DNA of 64,000 nt from Ruminococcus sp. zg-924. Its GTDB lineage: Bacteria; Bacillota; Clostridia; Oscillospirales; Acutalibacteraceae. The position numbers and the translations under genes are program-made. Below are positions 24,461 through 33,053 of this stretch, one piece after another (the first letter of the stretch is position 1; each line of letters opens with the position of its first letter). The notes under the pieces were generated by a model that was not told the DNA's origin, did not search any database, and saw nothing but the letters and a program-made list of their open reading frames with translations. The stretch is taken from positions 1 through 64,000 of the forward strand of contig NZ_WNJZ01000008.1 of the NCBI RefSeq assembly GCF_024433635.1, read 5' to 3'.

Positions 24461-24812
24461 ATCCTCACTTCCTACACATACTATGTTGGTGTACCAACCT
24501 CATAAGATTTCCATTAAGGTCAAAAAAGCGAACTACCTTTTGTCCCCAGCTATATTACTTGCAATTATCTTTTTCCTTCTTGACATACTAATCCTCATCT
24601 CTCAAATCTAAATGTCATTGACTACATCTATCCCGACCGCAGATTTGATACAATCACATTATGAACTCCTTTTGAACCCCCGTGTTCAGAATCGTTAAAG
24701 GGATATAAAAGAGCGCCTTCATCAGTTTTCCCAATGGAAGCGCTCTTTTGCCTTATAGACGCTATTCAGAAGGCGGAAATGTCGGGGCTGTGGTAGCGCG
24801 ACAAAGTGGCGG
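24461..24812. other. Intergenic region with decayed ORF and terminator
   Basis: No intact gene. A GTTGGT-GT-ACCAAC palindrome lies at 24485-24498 just upstream of the regulator gene. On the minus strand a short reading frame (MSRRKKIIASNIAGDK) continues in another frame as VVRFFDLNGNLMRLVHQHS, which looks like a frameshifted gene remnant. The terminator at 24707-24749 separates the next operon. Confidence 0.4.
24707..24749. terminator. Intrinsic terminator after the alpha/beta hydrolase gene
   Basis: AAAAGAGCGC / GCGCTCTTTT with an extra TTC/GAA beyond a bulge; works on either strand. It follows the hydrolase gene, which stops at 24813. Confidence 0.8.
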
Positions 24813-25493
24813 TTAGCTCTGTAAAAATTGAAGAACGACTCGGTTGAATTCTTCGGGCTTTTTGTTTGCAATAAAATGATTTCCACTGATGAAAACCAGT
24901 TCTGAATTTGGAATACTTGCTGCAATCAGCCTTGTATGTTCTGCCTTCATCATATCTTTTGTTCCTGCGATTACCAGGGTTTTGGCTGATATGCTGGTAA
25001 GCTCTTCCGGCATTACATTCGGGTCATTGACCATCAGGCCAAGCATCTCAGCATTTTGTTTCGCGGAATCATTTTTGTCAGCGAATTTCCGTGCGATTTT
25101 ATACCCGATTTCGATGGGAATTTGAGTTGTTCGCTTCACGCCGCTTGTGTTTAGGTTTGCTCCATTCAGAATCAATCGATCCAAACGATCAGGATACCGC
25201 ATTGCAAAGATCATGGCTATGTTTGCACCATCTGAAAAGCCGAGTATGTGAGCCTTCTCAATCTGATGTTTGTCCATAAAACCAAGCAAGTCATCAGCAA
25301 ATTGGCGTATCGTAAATGGCATTGTGCCCCTTGGGGTTTTTCCATGTCCGCGTGTATCAATCGCAAATACCTTATAATGTTTAGCCAATGCGTCTATCTG
25401 CCCCCGAAAATAGGTGCTGTTCTCGCCATTGCCGTGAAGCAAAAATATGGGTTTTCCCTGCCCCTTCTCAATGTAAAAATGTTCAATATCCAT
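24813..25493 (-). CDS. Alpha/beta hydrolase
   Basis: FLLHGNGENS gives the oxyanion-hole HGxG segment, IDTRGHGKT the next strand-turn, and GFSDGAN is the nucleophile elbow G-x-S-x-G with Ser near residue 90. The acid (GTKDMMKAEHT) and the base (SGNHFIANK) follow in order. About 226 residues, soluble. ATG at 25493 with GGAG upstream chosen; a frame up to 25556 exists but the added residues look like read-back of upstream sequence. Family members are esterases, peptidases or haloperoxidase-like; substrate unknown. Confidence 0.88.
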   Translation of the reverse strand: MDIEHFYIEKGQGKPIFLLHGNGENSTYFRGQIDALAKHYKVFAIDTRGHGKTPRGTMPFTIRQFADDLLGFMDKHQIEKAHILGFSDGANIAMIFAMRYPDRLDRLILNGANLNTSGVKRTTQIPIEIGYKIARKFADKNDSAKQNAEMLGLMVNDPNVMPEELTSISAKTLVIAGTKDMMKAEHTRLIAASIPNSELVFISGNHFIANKKPEEFNRVVLQFLQS

Positions 25494-25552
25494 ACTATCA
25501 ATACTCCAGATTCCGATTTTTCGTTCTTTCGCCAACTTGACCGTCCACCGCG

Positions 25553-25684
25553 TCAATTCGTGATTTCTTTCTTCTCCAGCGTCAGGCCTTTCGCGGTGAT
25601 GTAGGGATTGCGATACCGTTTCCGGCCTTTGGGCAGTCCCATCAGCCGCACCACCGGGATCTTTTTGGCGGACAGGTTCAGCAT
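25553..25684 (-). pseudogene. C-terminal half of a small gene split by the CPBP insertion
   Basis: A GC-rich frame, MLNLSAKKIPVVRLMGLPKG then RKRYRNPYITAKGLTLEKKE and a stop; it is open upstream to about 25706, reading CKDAYG before the Met. The 59-codon frame at 26598-26777 ends on the other side of the AT-rich CPBP gene in ...ETKYNVLF. Joined, the two would give one small basic protein. I do not recognise the family. Confidence 0.45.
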
Positions 25685-25729
25685 TCCGTAAGCGTCCTTA
25701 CAAAACTATTTTATAAATATCAGCCAAAT

Positions 25730-26614
25730 TTAAAAGGTTTTATTCTTGTCTTTCCCTAATCTTATAAATAAAATTACAGACAATAAAATCAAAAATGTCA
25801 TAGACAACAAGCCTGTCGGATTAGGTCCCAGTAACCCACTTTTCAATGATAAAGAACAAAATACCGGAATTTCTCCTATTATGTTAAATACACCGTGCAT
25901 TATTGCCGCATACATACAGTTTTCTGTTTTTAATGTGATATATGAGAATATAATTCCCATAACAACACACAGTAACATCATCATTATCATATTAGTCCAC
26001 GGAGCACCCGGATTATCATTGCTATAATTAAATCCGAGATATATTAATGGTAGATGTGCTAAACCCCATTCTATTCCGTTAATGAGTACAGCTTTCTTTT
26101 CACCATATTTTTCAACCTGAAACCACAGCAAATATCCACGCCAACCCACTTCTTCACCAAGCTCTAAGAGTTGGATGGGAACAAATACAACAGATATGAT
26201 AATGCACACAATAGCAAAAAATATGGGATTAGTTATTTCTATATGGGCATCATTGCCGATTAACTTACCAAGTTCAAACACTCCGCTGTATTCACCACTA
26301 AACACAACAAAATATAATACAGCTCCCAAAACTATTGTGATTGCAGGCGCAAATGCGGAAAAAATCCATGCTTTAGGCTTTTTCCAAACCTTTAATGATA
26401 ATTTGATTTTGCCTTGCTCTCCCACTATTTTTTGGACAATTATTGCAGCCAAAACAGGTAAAGCGGTGAAACCTGTTTGCAAAATAGTATAAAACTGTCC
26501 TGTCTGAAATATCTTTTCTAATATAGCTAATCCGAAAGAAAATACATAAATAATCGTCAAATACAAAAGAACAGCAGGATTATAATTCTTATGTAACCTA
26601 TTCAAAAAGTACAT
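25730..26614 (-). CDS. CPBP-family intramembrane glutamic protease (1)
   Basis: Several transmembrane helices; motif 1 is LGEEVGWRGYL (E-E-x-x-x-R), motif 2 is GIEWGLAHLPL (His), and AAIMHGVFNI supplies the last His/Asn site. These are the catalytic features of CPBP (Abi, Rce1-like) proteases, which in Firmicutes often sit in bacteriocin or immunity loci. 294 residues from the ATG at 26614; a frame up to 26716 overlaps a different small gene. No good RBS is seen, and the start codon lies inside the apparent host gene. Strongly AT-rich compared with its flanks. Confidence 0.82.
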   Translation of the reverse strand: MYFLNRLHKNYNPAVLLYLTIIYVFSFGLAILEKIFQTGQFYTILQTGFTALPVLAAIIVQKIVGEQGKIKLSLKVWKKPKAWIFSAFAPAITIVLGAVLYFVVFSGEYSGVFELGKLIGNDAHIEITNPIFFAIVCIIISVVFVPIQLLELGEEVGWRGYLLWFQVEKYGEKKAVLINGIEWGLAHLPLIYLGFNYSNDNPGAPWTNMIMMMLLCVVMGIIFSYITLKTENCMYAAIMHGVFNIIGEIPVFCSLSLKSGLLGPNPTGLLSMTFLILLSVILFIRLGKDKNKTF

Positions 26615-26777
26615 TGTATTTTGTTTCACCGCCTTCAAGCAAGAATTTACCGCGCCACCAAGGGCAGCGCCCCGGTACAGCGGGATCAAAACTCTCTTTA
26701 CCTTTCGTCTCATCATAGCCCTCTCCTTTCGGATAGTAGGCTCTGCGTCTGGCTTTTACCGGTTTATCATAGGGCAT
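26598..26777 (-). pseudogene. N-terminal half of the split small gene
   Basis: Frame beginning MPYDKPVKARRRAYYPKGEG and continuing through FDPAVPGRCPWWRGKFLLEG to ETKYNVLF, where the AT-rich CPBP sequence begins and a TAG follows one codon later. Base composition and basic character match the fragment at 25553-25706. No family recognised. Confidence 0.45.
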
Positions 26778-26789
26778 TCATCTTTATTT

Positions 26790-27278
26790 TCAATGTCTCT
26801 GTACTTTTTTGAAAAACAGAAAATAAACCAGCATTCCGTCTATGACGAGATCATATATTCTAAGCCGGTCGAACAGAAGAATGGATGACAGAACAGATAC
26901 TGCCACAATTCCAATACGGATCACGCCTGGAAATATGCCCTTTTCTTTCGAATTCCAAGCCAGCACTGCCAATACAGGAGAACAAAGAGCAAACAGTGTC
27001 CAGCCGATAATGAAATTAGTGCCATATACTCCCTGCGTCATCACAGCAACGGCATAATAGGTTATTAACATCCCCACACAGAAGGGAAAAACATTCAATG
27101 CTGCTTTTTTCGCTGTTTTACTGTAAATTGAAATTAGTGTACCAAACAATATCCATATTGCCATCTGCGAGAAGACTTCCCCAAGGTTCTGGGCGTAGAT
27201 ATCCAATAACCGTGAAACAATACCCAATCCAAGCCCGACAGCGAACATCACGATTGAGCTCATCAATTTGCGATTCAT
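26790..27278 (-). CDS. Small multi-pass membrane protein
   Basis: 162 residues with about five transmembrane helices (LMSSIVMFAVGLGLGIVS, MAIWILFGTLISIYS, AALNVFPFCVGMLITYYAVAV, FIIGWTLFALCSPVLAVLAW, IRIGIVAVSVLSSILLF). No catalytic motif. RBS AGGAGG-like (AAGGAGGC) before the ATG. It sits between two CPBP protease genes, so may be a partner or immunity-type protein. Not recognised. Confidence 0.65.
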   Translation of the reverse strand: MNRKLMSSIVMFAVGLGLGIVSRLLDIYAQNLGEVFSQMAIWILFGTLISIYSKTAKKAALNVFPFCVGMLITYYAVAVMTQGVYGTNFIIGWTLFALCSPVLAVLAWNSKEKGIFPGVIRIGIVAVSVLSSILLFDRLRIYDLVIDGMLVYFLFFKKVQRH

Positions 27279-27351
27279 TTCGATGCCTCCTTATCAAAGA
27301 GTTCAAGGCTGCTTTTTCGTTTGCACCATCTTCGATTCCTTCCTTAACGAT

Positions 27352-28119
27352 TTATCGTTTCTCTGTTTTCATCAGAACGATGCTATAGATGCCTAATAGC
27401 GTATATATGATAACAAGCCCGATCAGGCTTATTGATTTATATCCGCTGAATGTGGTAAAACAGTACGGCAGAGCGCATATATCAATAAAGGCATGCAGGA
27501 TAATCGGCACCCACAGATTATTCGTCCTTTTATATATCGCCCCAAAATACAAGCCCATCCCGATCGTCGAAATGACTTTAAATATTATTACAAGCGGCTC
27601 CATGCCAATCATACCGGGAATATGTCCCAATCCGAAAATGACGGATGATACCCATATGGCAATGACCGCATGATTCTCCCTTTTGTGAGCAATTTTGTCA
27701 ACAATGTTAAGGAACAAGCCTCTGACATATAGCTCCTCAATCATCGCTACACCGAAATAATATAAAACGCCTTCAATCAGGACTTTCCATACACTCGGCT
27801 GATAATCAAAAGGTGCAAGCCCAATGATAAATGTAACGCAAGATAAAATACCCGCTGCAACGCCCGCAAAAGCGTACTTTTTTAATCCCTCTGCCAGCCT
27901 TGAAGCGTGAAGTCCGAGCGGCCAATCTTTTCCAAATGATCTCAGGACAAGCCATGCGAAAAATCCTATGATCAGAAAATTTAACAGCAGACTAATGATA
28001 TATGGCGTCACATCGGATAAGCTACAATGTACAAACAATACCACAGGCAGACCGGATATGTCCATAAAAGCTAAAACCAATGTTAAGATTACCATGACAG
28101 TCATTTGCTTTTTATTCAT
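27352..28119 (-). CDS. CPBP-family intramembrane glutamic protease (2)
   Basis: 255 residues, about seven to eight helices. Motif 1 MIEELYVRGLF (E-E-x-x-x-R), motif 2 FGLGHIPGM (His) and motif 3 LHAFIDICAL (His plus Asp) are all intact. The upstream 25 bp (28135-28160) are nearly the same as 30025-30050 upstream of a broken gene, which suggests that gene starts in this patch were shuffled with their leaders. Substrate unknown. Confidence 0.88.
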   Translation of the reverse strand: MNKKQMTVMVILTLVLAFMDISGLPVVLFVHCSLSDVTPYIISLLLNFLIIGFFAWLVLRSFGKDWPLGLHASRLAEGLKKYAFAGVAAGILSCVTFIIGLAPFDYQPSVWKVLIEGVLYYFGVAMIEELYVRGLFLNIVDKIAHKRENHAVIAIWVSSVIFGLGHIPGMIGMEPLVIIFKVISTIGMGLYFGAIYKRTNNLWVPIILHAFIDICALPYCFTTFSGYKSISLIGLVIIYTLLGIYSIVLMKTEKR

Positions 28120-28178
28120 GTTCTAATTCTCCAACTTCCGATTTTCCGCTTCGTTCAACTACCGGATAAATATTGAAT

Positions 28179-28592
28179 TTATAAATCAATCCAAACTGTT
28201 TTTAGGTCTTTATAAACTCTACATTTTAGCGCCGCAAACTTTAAAACACAATAGTCAGGATCGGTTTTGCCTTCCTTATAGAACATTGTATCACCTGTGC
28301 ACCAAATTTCGTCCTTAATGCTTTGTTCCGTCAACACCTGCATTGTACCAACAAGCATAACGCCCATATAGCTGAACCGTCCACGCTTATAAAAATAAAT
28401 ACACGCTTTTTCATTTGCGTTATACTGTGCAACTCTCATAGAAGAAGTGTTTGTTGTAAAATAGAAGTCATTCCCATCAATTTTTCGTGGTGAAAGCATA
28501 GCCTTTGTGTTAGGAAAACCTTTATCGTCAACAGATGAAATCATAGCTGTTTTTTGCTCTTTGATAAATTCAAAAACTTGTTCCTTTGTCAT
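28179..28592 (-). CDS. Pyridoxamine 5'-phosphate oxidase-family FMN protein
   Basis: 137 residues in the split-barrel flavin-binding fold: MISSVDDKGFPNTKAM near residue 20, FYFTTNTSSMRVAQ as the phosphate-binding turn, NEKACIYFYKRG as the next strand. Small PPOX-like proteins of this kind reduce various substrates with FMN or F420 and are common in Clostridia; this one lacks the C-terminal PNPOx dimerisation part, so it is not PdxH. RBS GGAGGTAATTCT precedes the ATG. Confidence 0.88.
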   Translation of the reverse strand: MTKEQVFEFIKEQKTAMISSVDDKGFPNTKAMLSPRKIDGNDFYFTTNTSSMRVAQYNANEKACIYFYKRGRFSYMGVMLVGTMQVLTEQSIKDEIWCTGDTMFYKEGKTDPDYCVLKFAALKCRVYKDLKTVWIDL

Positions 28593-28652
28593 AGAATTAC
28601 CTCCATATAAATTCCGCTTTGTCGCCGCACAGCAGAATTTAACAATTTATAT

Positions 28653-29480
28653 TTAATAAGTATTTTTCGCCTTATTTTTCTCTTTCATATCAAATACTGC
28701 CCAGATAATGATTGCAGCCACAAAAACAATTCCAAAGTAAATTAGCATTCCGTTTGTCTTTGGGTATGTGTCAAATAAAGCGTTCCAATCGTATATCGCG
28801 CCAATAGAATCGATAAATGCGTGATATACGGCACAAGCGAGAGTGCTTTTTGTTGCCTTATAAATCGCCGCTCCCACAAATGCCCAAACGAAAATTGTAA
28901 TAGCAAATCCTATCAAGCTATCGCCATAGTGATTAGAGGTCGGCATAACCCATATCGGCAAATGCCATATGTACCAAATGACAGCGGTGATTGAGGTTGC
29001 TATAGGAAACGGGAATTTCTTTTCAAGTTCGGGTTGTAAAAATCCACGCCAGCCGGGTTCTTCTGCCATGCCCACAAAGGGTATCATAACAAGAAAGCCA
29101 AGCGGCATCATATACCACGGTGAGCCGTTGGGCGTGCCGCAGCACAATGCAAATATCAAAGTAATTCCGCAGAATAAGCCCGTAACTAAAACTGCTGTTA
29201 ACGGTTTCGGCGTATGTATGATCTGTTTGAAATACTCTTTTACTGTAATCTTTTCTGCTCTTCGCAAGGTAATAAACAAGGCAATCGCAGGAGATGGCGT
29301 TGAAACAAGCATACCGAGGATTGCATATATCATATATCCAACGGTCAGCTCACCGTTTTTCATATACGAAATTGAATATGGTTCTAAAAGAAGCAATATT
29401 CCTTCTACTAAAAGGCTGAGGAACAATACCCAACCCAAAAATTCTACAATAGGTGCATTTCTATTTTTTTCTTTCCACAT
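28653..29480 (-). CDS. CPBP-family intramembrane glutamic protease (3)
   Basis: 275 residues with about eight helices; motif 1 AEEPGWRGFL (E-E-x-x-x-R), motif 2 WYIWHLPIWV (His) and motif 3 AVYHAFIDSI (His, Asp). ATG at 29480 chosen for GGAGGAAAG upstream. It is more like the usual 'EEPGWRG' group than its two neighbours, so the three CPBP genes are not recent copies of each other. Confidence 0.88.
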   Translation of the reverse strand: MWKEKNRNAPIVEFLGWVLFLSLLVEGILLLLEPYSISYMKNGELTVGYMIYAILGMLVSTPSPAIALFITLRRAEKITVKEYFKQIIHTPKPLTAVLVTGLFCGITLIFALCCGTPNGSPWYMMPLGFLVMIPFVGMAEEPGWRGFLQPELEKKFPFPIATSITAVIWYIWHLPIWVMPTSNHYGDSLIGFAITIFVWAFVGAAIYKATKSTLACAVYHAFIDSIGAIYDWNALFDTYPKTNGMLIYFGIVFVAAIIIWAVFDMKEKNKAKNTY

Positions 29481-29543
29481 AATTCTTTCCTCCAAAATAA
29501 CCACTGCCCATACCGGTGGTTTTCTTTGCTCATCTTATCAACG

Positions 29544-29783
29544 CTATACAACCGCCCCTTTTTTTATACCGTGAAATCCGAGTTTGGAGATTCCTTTGTA
29601 TCTGATTATGTAATATATCAAGGTGACAGCCACAAGGCTCCAGACCATGGCTCCTCCTATCATGGCGGATGGAACGCCCTCTATCCCTGTGATAGCAACA
29701 ATTGCCCCTTGTGCGCAAAAGAACAACAACAGCACAAACATTGCCGCAACTGTTTTATGCATGATTCTGTCTTTCTGTTCCAT
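29544..29783 (-). pseudogene. Probable truncated fourth CPBP-type gene
   Basis: 79 residues: two helices (TVAAMFVLLLFFCAQGAIVA and GGAMVWSLVAVTLIYYII) then YKGISKLGFHGIKKGAVV and a stop. The last segment resembles the usual loop before the third helix of CPBP proteins, after which the rest, including all catalytic motifs, is missing. It may also be a free small membrane protein. Confidence 0.45.
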
Positions 29784-29829
29784 TTATAACACCTTGTCCC
29801 TTCCCTGTATGGGCTCGATAAACTGGAAT

Positions 29830-30005
29830 TTAATCTTCAATTTTCATAATAATATCGTATGCAGCAGAACATTCTTCTTTTGATAGTTTTGTTTCATGAA
29901 CAAGATATTCTATGACTTCATTTCTGTCAGTAAAATTTTTTAATAGATTTTTTACTTCTTTAAATTTCTCAATAGCATTATAGCATTTTTAACTTCATGA
30001 TTCAT
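29830..30005 (-). pseudogene. Small gene with a one-base frameshift
   Basis: The start MNHEVKNAI has a good AAAGGGAG site upstream, then the frame is lost by one base and continues as AIEKFKEVKNLLKNFTDRNE, VIEYLVHETKLSKEEC and SAAYDIIMKIED to a TAA. Adding one base would give about 58 residues of a plausible helical protein. Not recognised; the frameshift could also be a sequencing error. Confidence 0.5.
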
Positions 30006-30044
30006 AATTTCATCTCCCTTTCAAATTCCGATTTTCCTCTTTGT

Positions 30045-30458
30045 TCAACTTCCACTTGCATCCTCCATCCCCATAGCGAGCGCATTTTCAACAGCCTTCC
30101 GGAGCACCTTGCTGGAGTTTGTGGCCCCCGTTACGGCGTCCACATCTGTTTTCTGTTCCTGGACCATATGATCCAGGATAGATTCGGCGGGTGCTCCCCT
30201 GTCATTCTTGTGCTCCAGCAGCTTGATTTCTCGGATCGCGTGATCCTCCACGGTGACCTGCACCTTTGCGCTGATCATCCCCGCATCATATTTCCCGATG
30301 TAGGTTCCATCGGACACCGCGGTCAAATCAATCGCCGCAAAAGTAATAGAAGCGATGTTGTCTTTGTAGTCGGAAACCTGCTTCAAATAGAGAATACCAA
30401 ATATTACCGCTCCAATCAAAGCCGCTGAAAGAATCACAGCAAGTATTTTCTTCTTCAA
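30045..30458 (-). CDS. FMN-binding domain lipid- or membrane-anchored protein
   Basis: An N-terminal signal-anchor (KKKILAVILSAALIGAVIFG) followed by an FMN-binding domain (DGTYIGKYDAGMISAKVQVTV...) that ends in DAVTGATNSSKVLRKAV. The TGATNSS motif is the site where flavin is joined covalently to Thr in NqrC/RnfG-type domains. About 137 residues from the TTG at 30458, which follows GAGGAGGGGG; this start overlaps nothing important, while a longer frame to 30503 lacks an RBS. An extracytoplasmic one-electron carrier is likely; last gene of the unit opened by the element at 33747-33810. Confidence 0.82.
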   Translation of the reverse strand: MKKKILAVILSAALIGAVIFGILYLKQVSDYKDNIASITFAAIDLTAVSDGTYIGKYDAGMISAKVQVTVEDHAIREIKLLEHKNDRGAPAESILDHMVQEQKTDVDAVTGATNSSKVLRKAVENALAMGMEDASGS

Positions 30459-30474
30459 CGGAAATTCCCCCTCC

Positions 30475-31158
30475 TCACTGGGTCTGGTTGCAGATGGCCG
30501 CATACTGTTCCTCCGGGATCATGGGGACAGAGAGCTTTTGCATGGTTTCCTTTGAGATTTCCCTGGTCTCGGCATACTCCCGGCCTGCCTGCCGCACCAG
30601 CTCCAAAAAGGGCTTTGTCACAGGCTCAGCTTCCGGCGCATTGAACATGGGGGCTTCCGGCACAGTCAGCATGGTGGTATTGTTTGGAAACATCATCTGA
30701 AATTGCAGACACATGGCCCGGAAGTTGTTCTCCCCATCCGGGAAGCCGCAGCCGGAGATCATCACATACCGCAAATGGGAGAAGTCCGCCTGGGCTGTAT
30801 GCTCATAGCGCCCGTCCACTCGCTCCATCGCCAGGGTGGACAGGGGCATGGTGCGGTCCAACAGGTTTTTCAGGGGCGCGGGCATCCCGTAGCAGTAGAG
30901 GGGAAAGCTGAAGATCAGCAGGTCGGAAGAAAGAATTTCCTCTAAAATCTTCCGCATATCGTCGCCATGGATGCACTTGCCGCCGCCCCGCTTGCAGGAA
31001 AAGCAGCCCATGCAGGGCTCGATGTGCCGGTCGATGACGTGGAGGATATGTACCTCCTGCTCCGCAAAGTCCTTCATGCCTGTAAGAAATGCATTTGTCA
31101 GGTGTAATGTGTCGCTTTTTTCCCGCTTTGGGGAGCCGTTCAGAACCAGAATCTTCAA
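30475..31158 (-). CDS. NAD(P)H-dependent FMN reductase-like flavoprotein (1)
   Basis: Flavodoxin-like fold: VLNGSPKREKSDT is the FMN phosphate loop, FPLYCYGMPAPLKNLLDRTMPL the second flavin contact, and CMGCFSCKRGGGKCIHGDDM a Cys cluster usual in iron-sulfur flavoproteins of anaerobes. 227 residues. It lies 17 bp before the FMN-binding protein gene, so electrons could pass from NAD(P)H to the membrane carrier. One of three such reductases in this regulon. Confidence 0.88.
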   Translation of the reverse strand: MKILVLNGSPKREKSDTLHLTNAFLTGMKDFAEQEVHILHVIDRHIEPCMGCFSCKRGGGKCIHGDDMRKILEEILSSDLLIFSFPLYCYGMPAPLKNLLDRTMPLSTLAMERVDGRYEHTAQADFSHLRYVMISGCGFPDGENNFRAMCLQFQMMFPNNTTMLTVPEAPMFNAPEAEPVTKPFLELVRQAGREYAETREISKETMQKLSVPMIPEEQYAAICNQTQ

Positions 31159-31187
31159 GATTAAGATCTCCTTCTGTCACTTGTGTT

Positions 31188-32063
31188 TTAGTCCTCCAAG
31201 AATCCCATGATCCTTTTGTTTATGTATTCAGGCTTACTTACCGGAATTAGATGTGACGAATCCTTTACGATTTCCAGTTCCAAATGCTGAATGCATTTTC
31301 TTGCACGCCTTTCTGCCTTCCTAATATCAAAAGCGAATTCGTTTTCACCAAATAGAACCAGCACAGGCATATCAATGGAATAGAGTTGCCTCTCATGAAG
31401 CCACTTTGGGAAGCTTGCATTTGCGTTCATATTCATGACAGACAATGTGAATTGTGTAATGATACTATCCGGAAGCTTGCCTTCCTTTTCACTTCCCCAA
31501 CCGATATAGCTTTCCACATTCTCTCTGGTTGGATGAAATCCCATTTTCATTATTTTAAAGAAATAAGAGGGATACATCTTTGCAAAGGTCTGAACAGGAC
31601 TAATGAGTACAAGTTTCTTGACTCTTTTGGGATACCTTGCTGCATAGTTTGCAGCATTCCAACCGCCGATGGAAAGTCCACACAAATGAACATGATCCAA
31701 TCCCAATCCTTCTATGGTTTGACCGAGCCATTTTGCGTTATCATCAGGATTTTTCATTTTCTTTGTCATGAGACTTTTGGAAGTTTCGCCAATCAAATCA
31801 ATCGCGTAAAGGCTGTATGATTTGCTCAGTTCCTCAAAATTCTTATACCAAATCGGCGAACCGCAACTGGCTGCATGAAGCAGTACCAGCGGCGGATTGT
31901 TTCTGTTCCCAGCCTTGATGACATGACTTTTTCCAAATTCGGTATGCACATATTCTTCCTGTGCCTCTATGGAAAATAGCCCCATGGTCTTCTCATACGC
32001 CTCAAAATATTCTGCCTGACTTTCAGGACTTCGAAAATTGATTCCGCATTCCACTGCCTTCAT
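31188..32063 (-). CDS. Alpha/beta hydrolase (regulon member 1)
   Basis: VLLHAASCGS is the oxyanion segment, LCGLSIGGW the nucleophile elbow (Ser), LFGENEFAFD the acid and DSSHLIPVSKP the His. The N-terminal 60 residues form a lid-like extension. Start at 32063 follows AGAAGGGGGG; an ATG at 32084 overlaps the previous gene. Most like the 'alpha/beta fold hydrolase' group of Clostridia that includes carboxylesterases and peptidase-like enzymes; substrate unknown. Confidence 0.86.
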   Translation of the reverse strand: MKAVECGINFRSPESQAEYFEAYEKTMGLFSIEAQEEYVHTEFGKSHVIKAGNRNNPPLVLLHAASCGSPIWYKNFEELSKSYSLYAIDLIGETSKSLMTKKMKNPDDNAKWLGQTIEGLGLDHVHLCGLSIGGWNAANYAARYPKRVKKLVLISPVQTFAKMYPSYFFKIMKMGFHPTRENVESYIGWGSEKEGKLPDSIITQFTLSVMNMNANASFPKWLHERQLYSIDMPVLVLFGENEFAFDIRKAERRARKCIQHLELEIVKDSSHLIPVSKPEYINKRIMGFLED

Positions 32064-32073
32064 TCCCCCCTTC

Positions 32074-32346
32074 TCATGTATCATTACGCTCGTCCCGTCT
32101 GAAAAGCGATCCTAACGCCATTCCCCACAAGGGACCGAGGGCAAGTCCGATGGCGTGGTTTTCCCATAAGCCGCAGCTATTCAGCGTCACACCCAGCAGC
32201 AAGCCCAAGCTCGCTCCCATGGCGATATTCGTGCCGCTTACCTTGCTGCGGTGCTCTTTCGTGCTGCAACTTGCCGCCAAAACTGCCAGTGCAATCCCCG
32301 CCAGCACCAGCGGAAGAGCGGCAGAAAGGAACTCTTTCACTTCCAT
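32074..32346 (-). CDS. Small membrane protein (two helices)
   Basis: 90 residues: FLSAALPLVLAGIALAVLAA, a hydrophilic SCSTKEHRSK loop, then Gly-rich hydrophobic segments (IAMGASLGLLLGV and HAIGLALGPLWGMALGSLF). No known domain. It lies within the transcription unit opened at 33747-33810, between a DUF998-type membrane protein and a hydrolase. Confidence 0.65.
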   Translation of the reverse strand: MEVKEFLSAALPLVLAGIALAVLAASCSTKEHRSKVSGTNIAMGASLGLLLGVTLNSCGLWENHAIGLALGPLWGMALGSLFRRDERNDT

Positions 32347-32370
32347 ATCTGCTTCTCCTTTACGTTTTTT

Positions 32371-33033
32371 CTATTTGCCAAGTTCCGATGTTTCAAACTG
32401 TCCCTTCATAAGGCAGACACCCAGTACAGCATTGAATACCACCGCCGAGAAGGTGCTGAACCGTTCAAACAGGCCGAATACCGCTTTGGGCAACAAGGCC
32501 GTACCGATTGGGCCAATCAACATCGCCAGCAGGCAAATGACTGCCCATAGACGGAGAGATTTCATCTGTTCTTTTCCGGCTCCGACCACTACCAACACCA
32601 AAGCAGCCAATGACAGTACCACGACCAAAACCGTCACGATCAGGTGCATTACATTCTGGGGGTGCGACGATGATGCGCCTCTCACCCACGGGAACATCGT
32701 ATACCCCACGCTGCACACCCACTCCATAGCGGCAAAGCAGGAAATGCCCGCCTTCAAAGCCTTCGACCGGCACCCGGCCGCTCCCACGCAGACCGCCATA
32801 ACACAAACCAATCCGCATGGCCCATAAAGCGCATTTAGCTGACCGGCGAGAGCCTGAGACGGCGCGCCCTCCGCGCTCAAATCGCTTACGGCCATGCTCA
32901 GCCAGTCATAACCCGGATACGCAAGGGGAGAAAAAACCACCATCGCCGTGTAGGACAACAAGCTGACGATGCCCAATATTCCAAGGGTTCGCAGTCTTTT
33001 GTAAGTCTTTTGAATGGAGTTTGGTGTTGTCAT
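32371..33033 (-). CDS. DUF998-like six-helix membrane protein
   Basis: About 220 residues with six to seven helices; LAYPGYDWLSMAVSDLSAEG after the first helix is the hallmark loop of the DUF998 family, whose function is unknown. ATG at 33033 has AAGGATT upstream; a longer frame to 33099 overlaps the flavodoxin gene. Co-transcribed with flavodoxin-like genes. Confidence 0.8.
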   Translation of the reverse strand: MTTPNSIQKTYKRLRTLGILGIVSLLSYTAMVVFSPLAYPGYDWLSMAVSDLSAEGAPSQALAGQLNALYGPCGLVCVMAVCVGAAGCRSKALKAGISCFAAMEWVCSVGYTMFPWVRGASSSHPQNVMHLIVTVLVVVLSLAALVLVVVGAGKEQMKSLRLWAVICLLAMLIGPIGTALLPKAVFGLFERFSTFSAVVFNAVLGVCLMKGQFETSELGK

Positions 33034-33053
33034 AGGAATCCTTCTTTTCTGTT

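Noticed and set aside
24722-24925. 67-residue frame at the end of the alpha/beta hydrolase gene
   Set aside because: It crosses the terminator hairpin and the hydrolase's 3' end in another frame and has no ribosome site.
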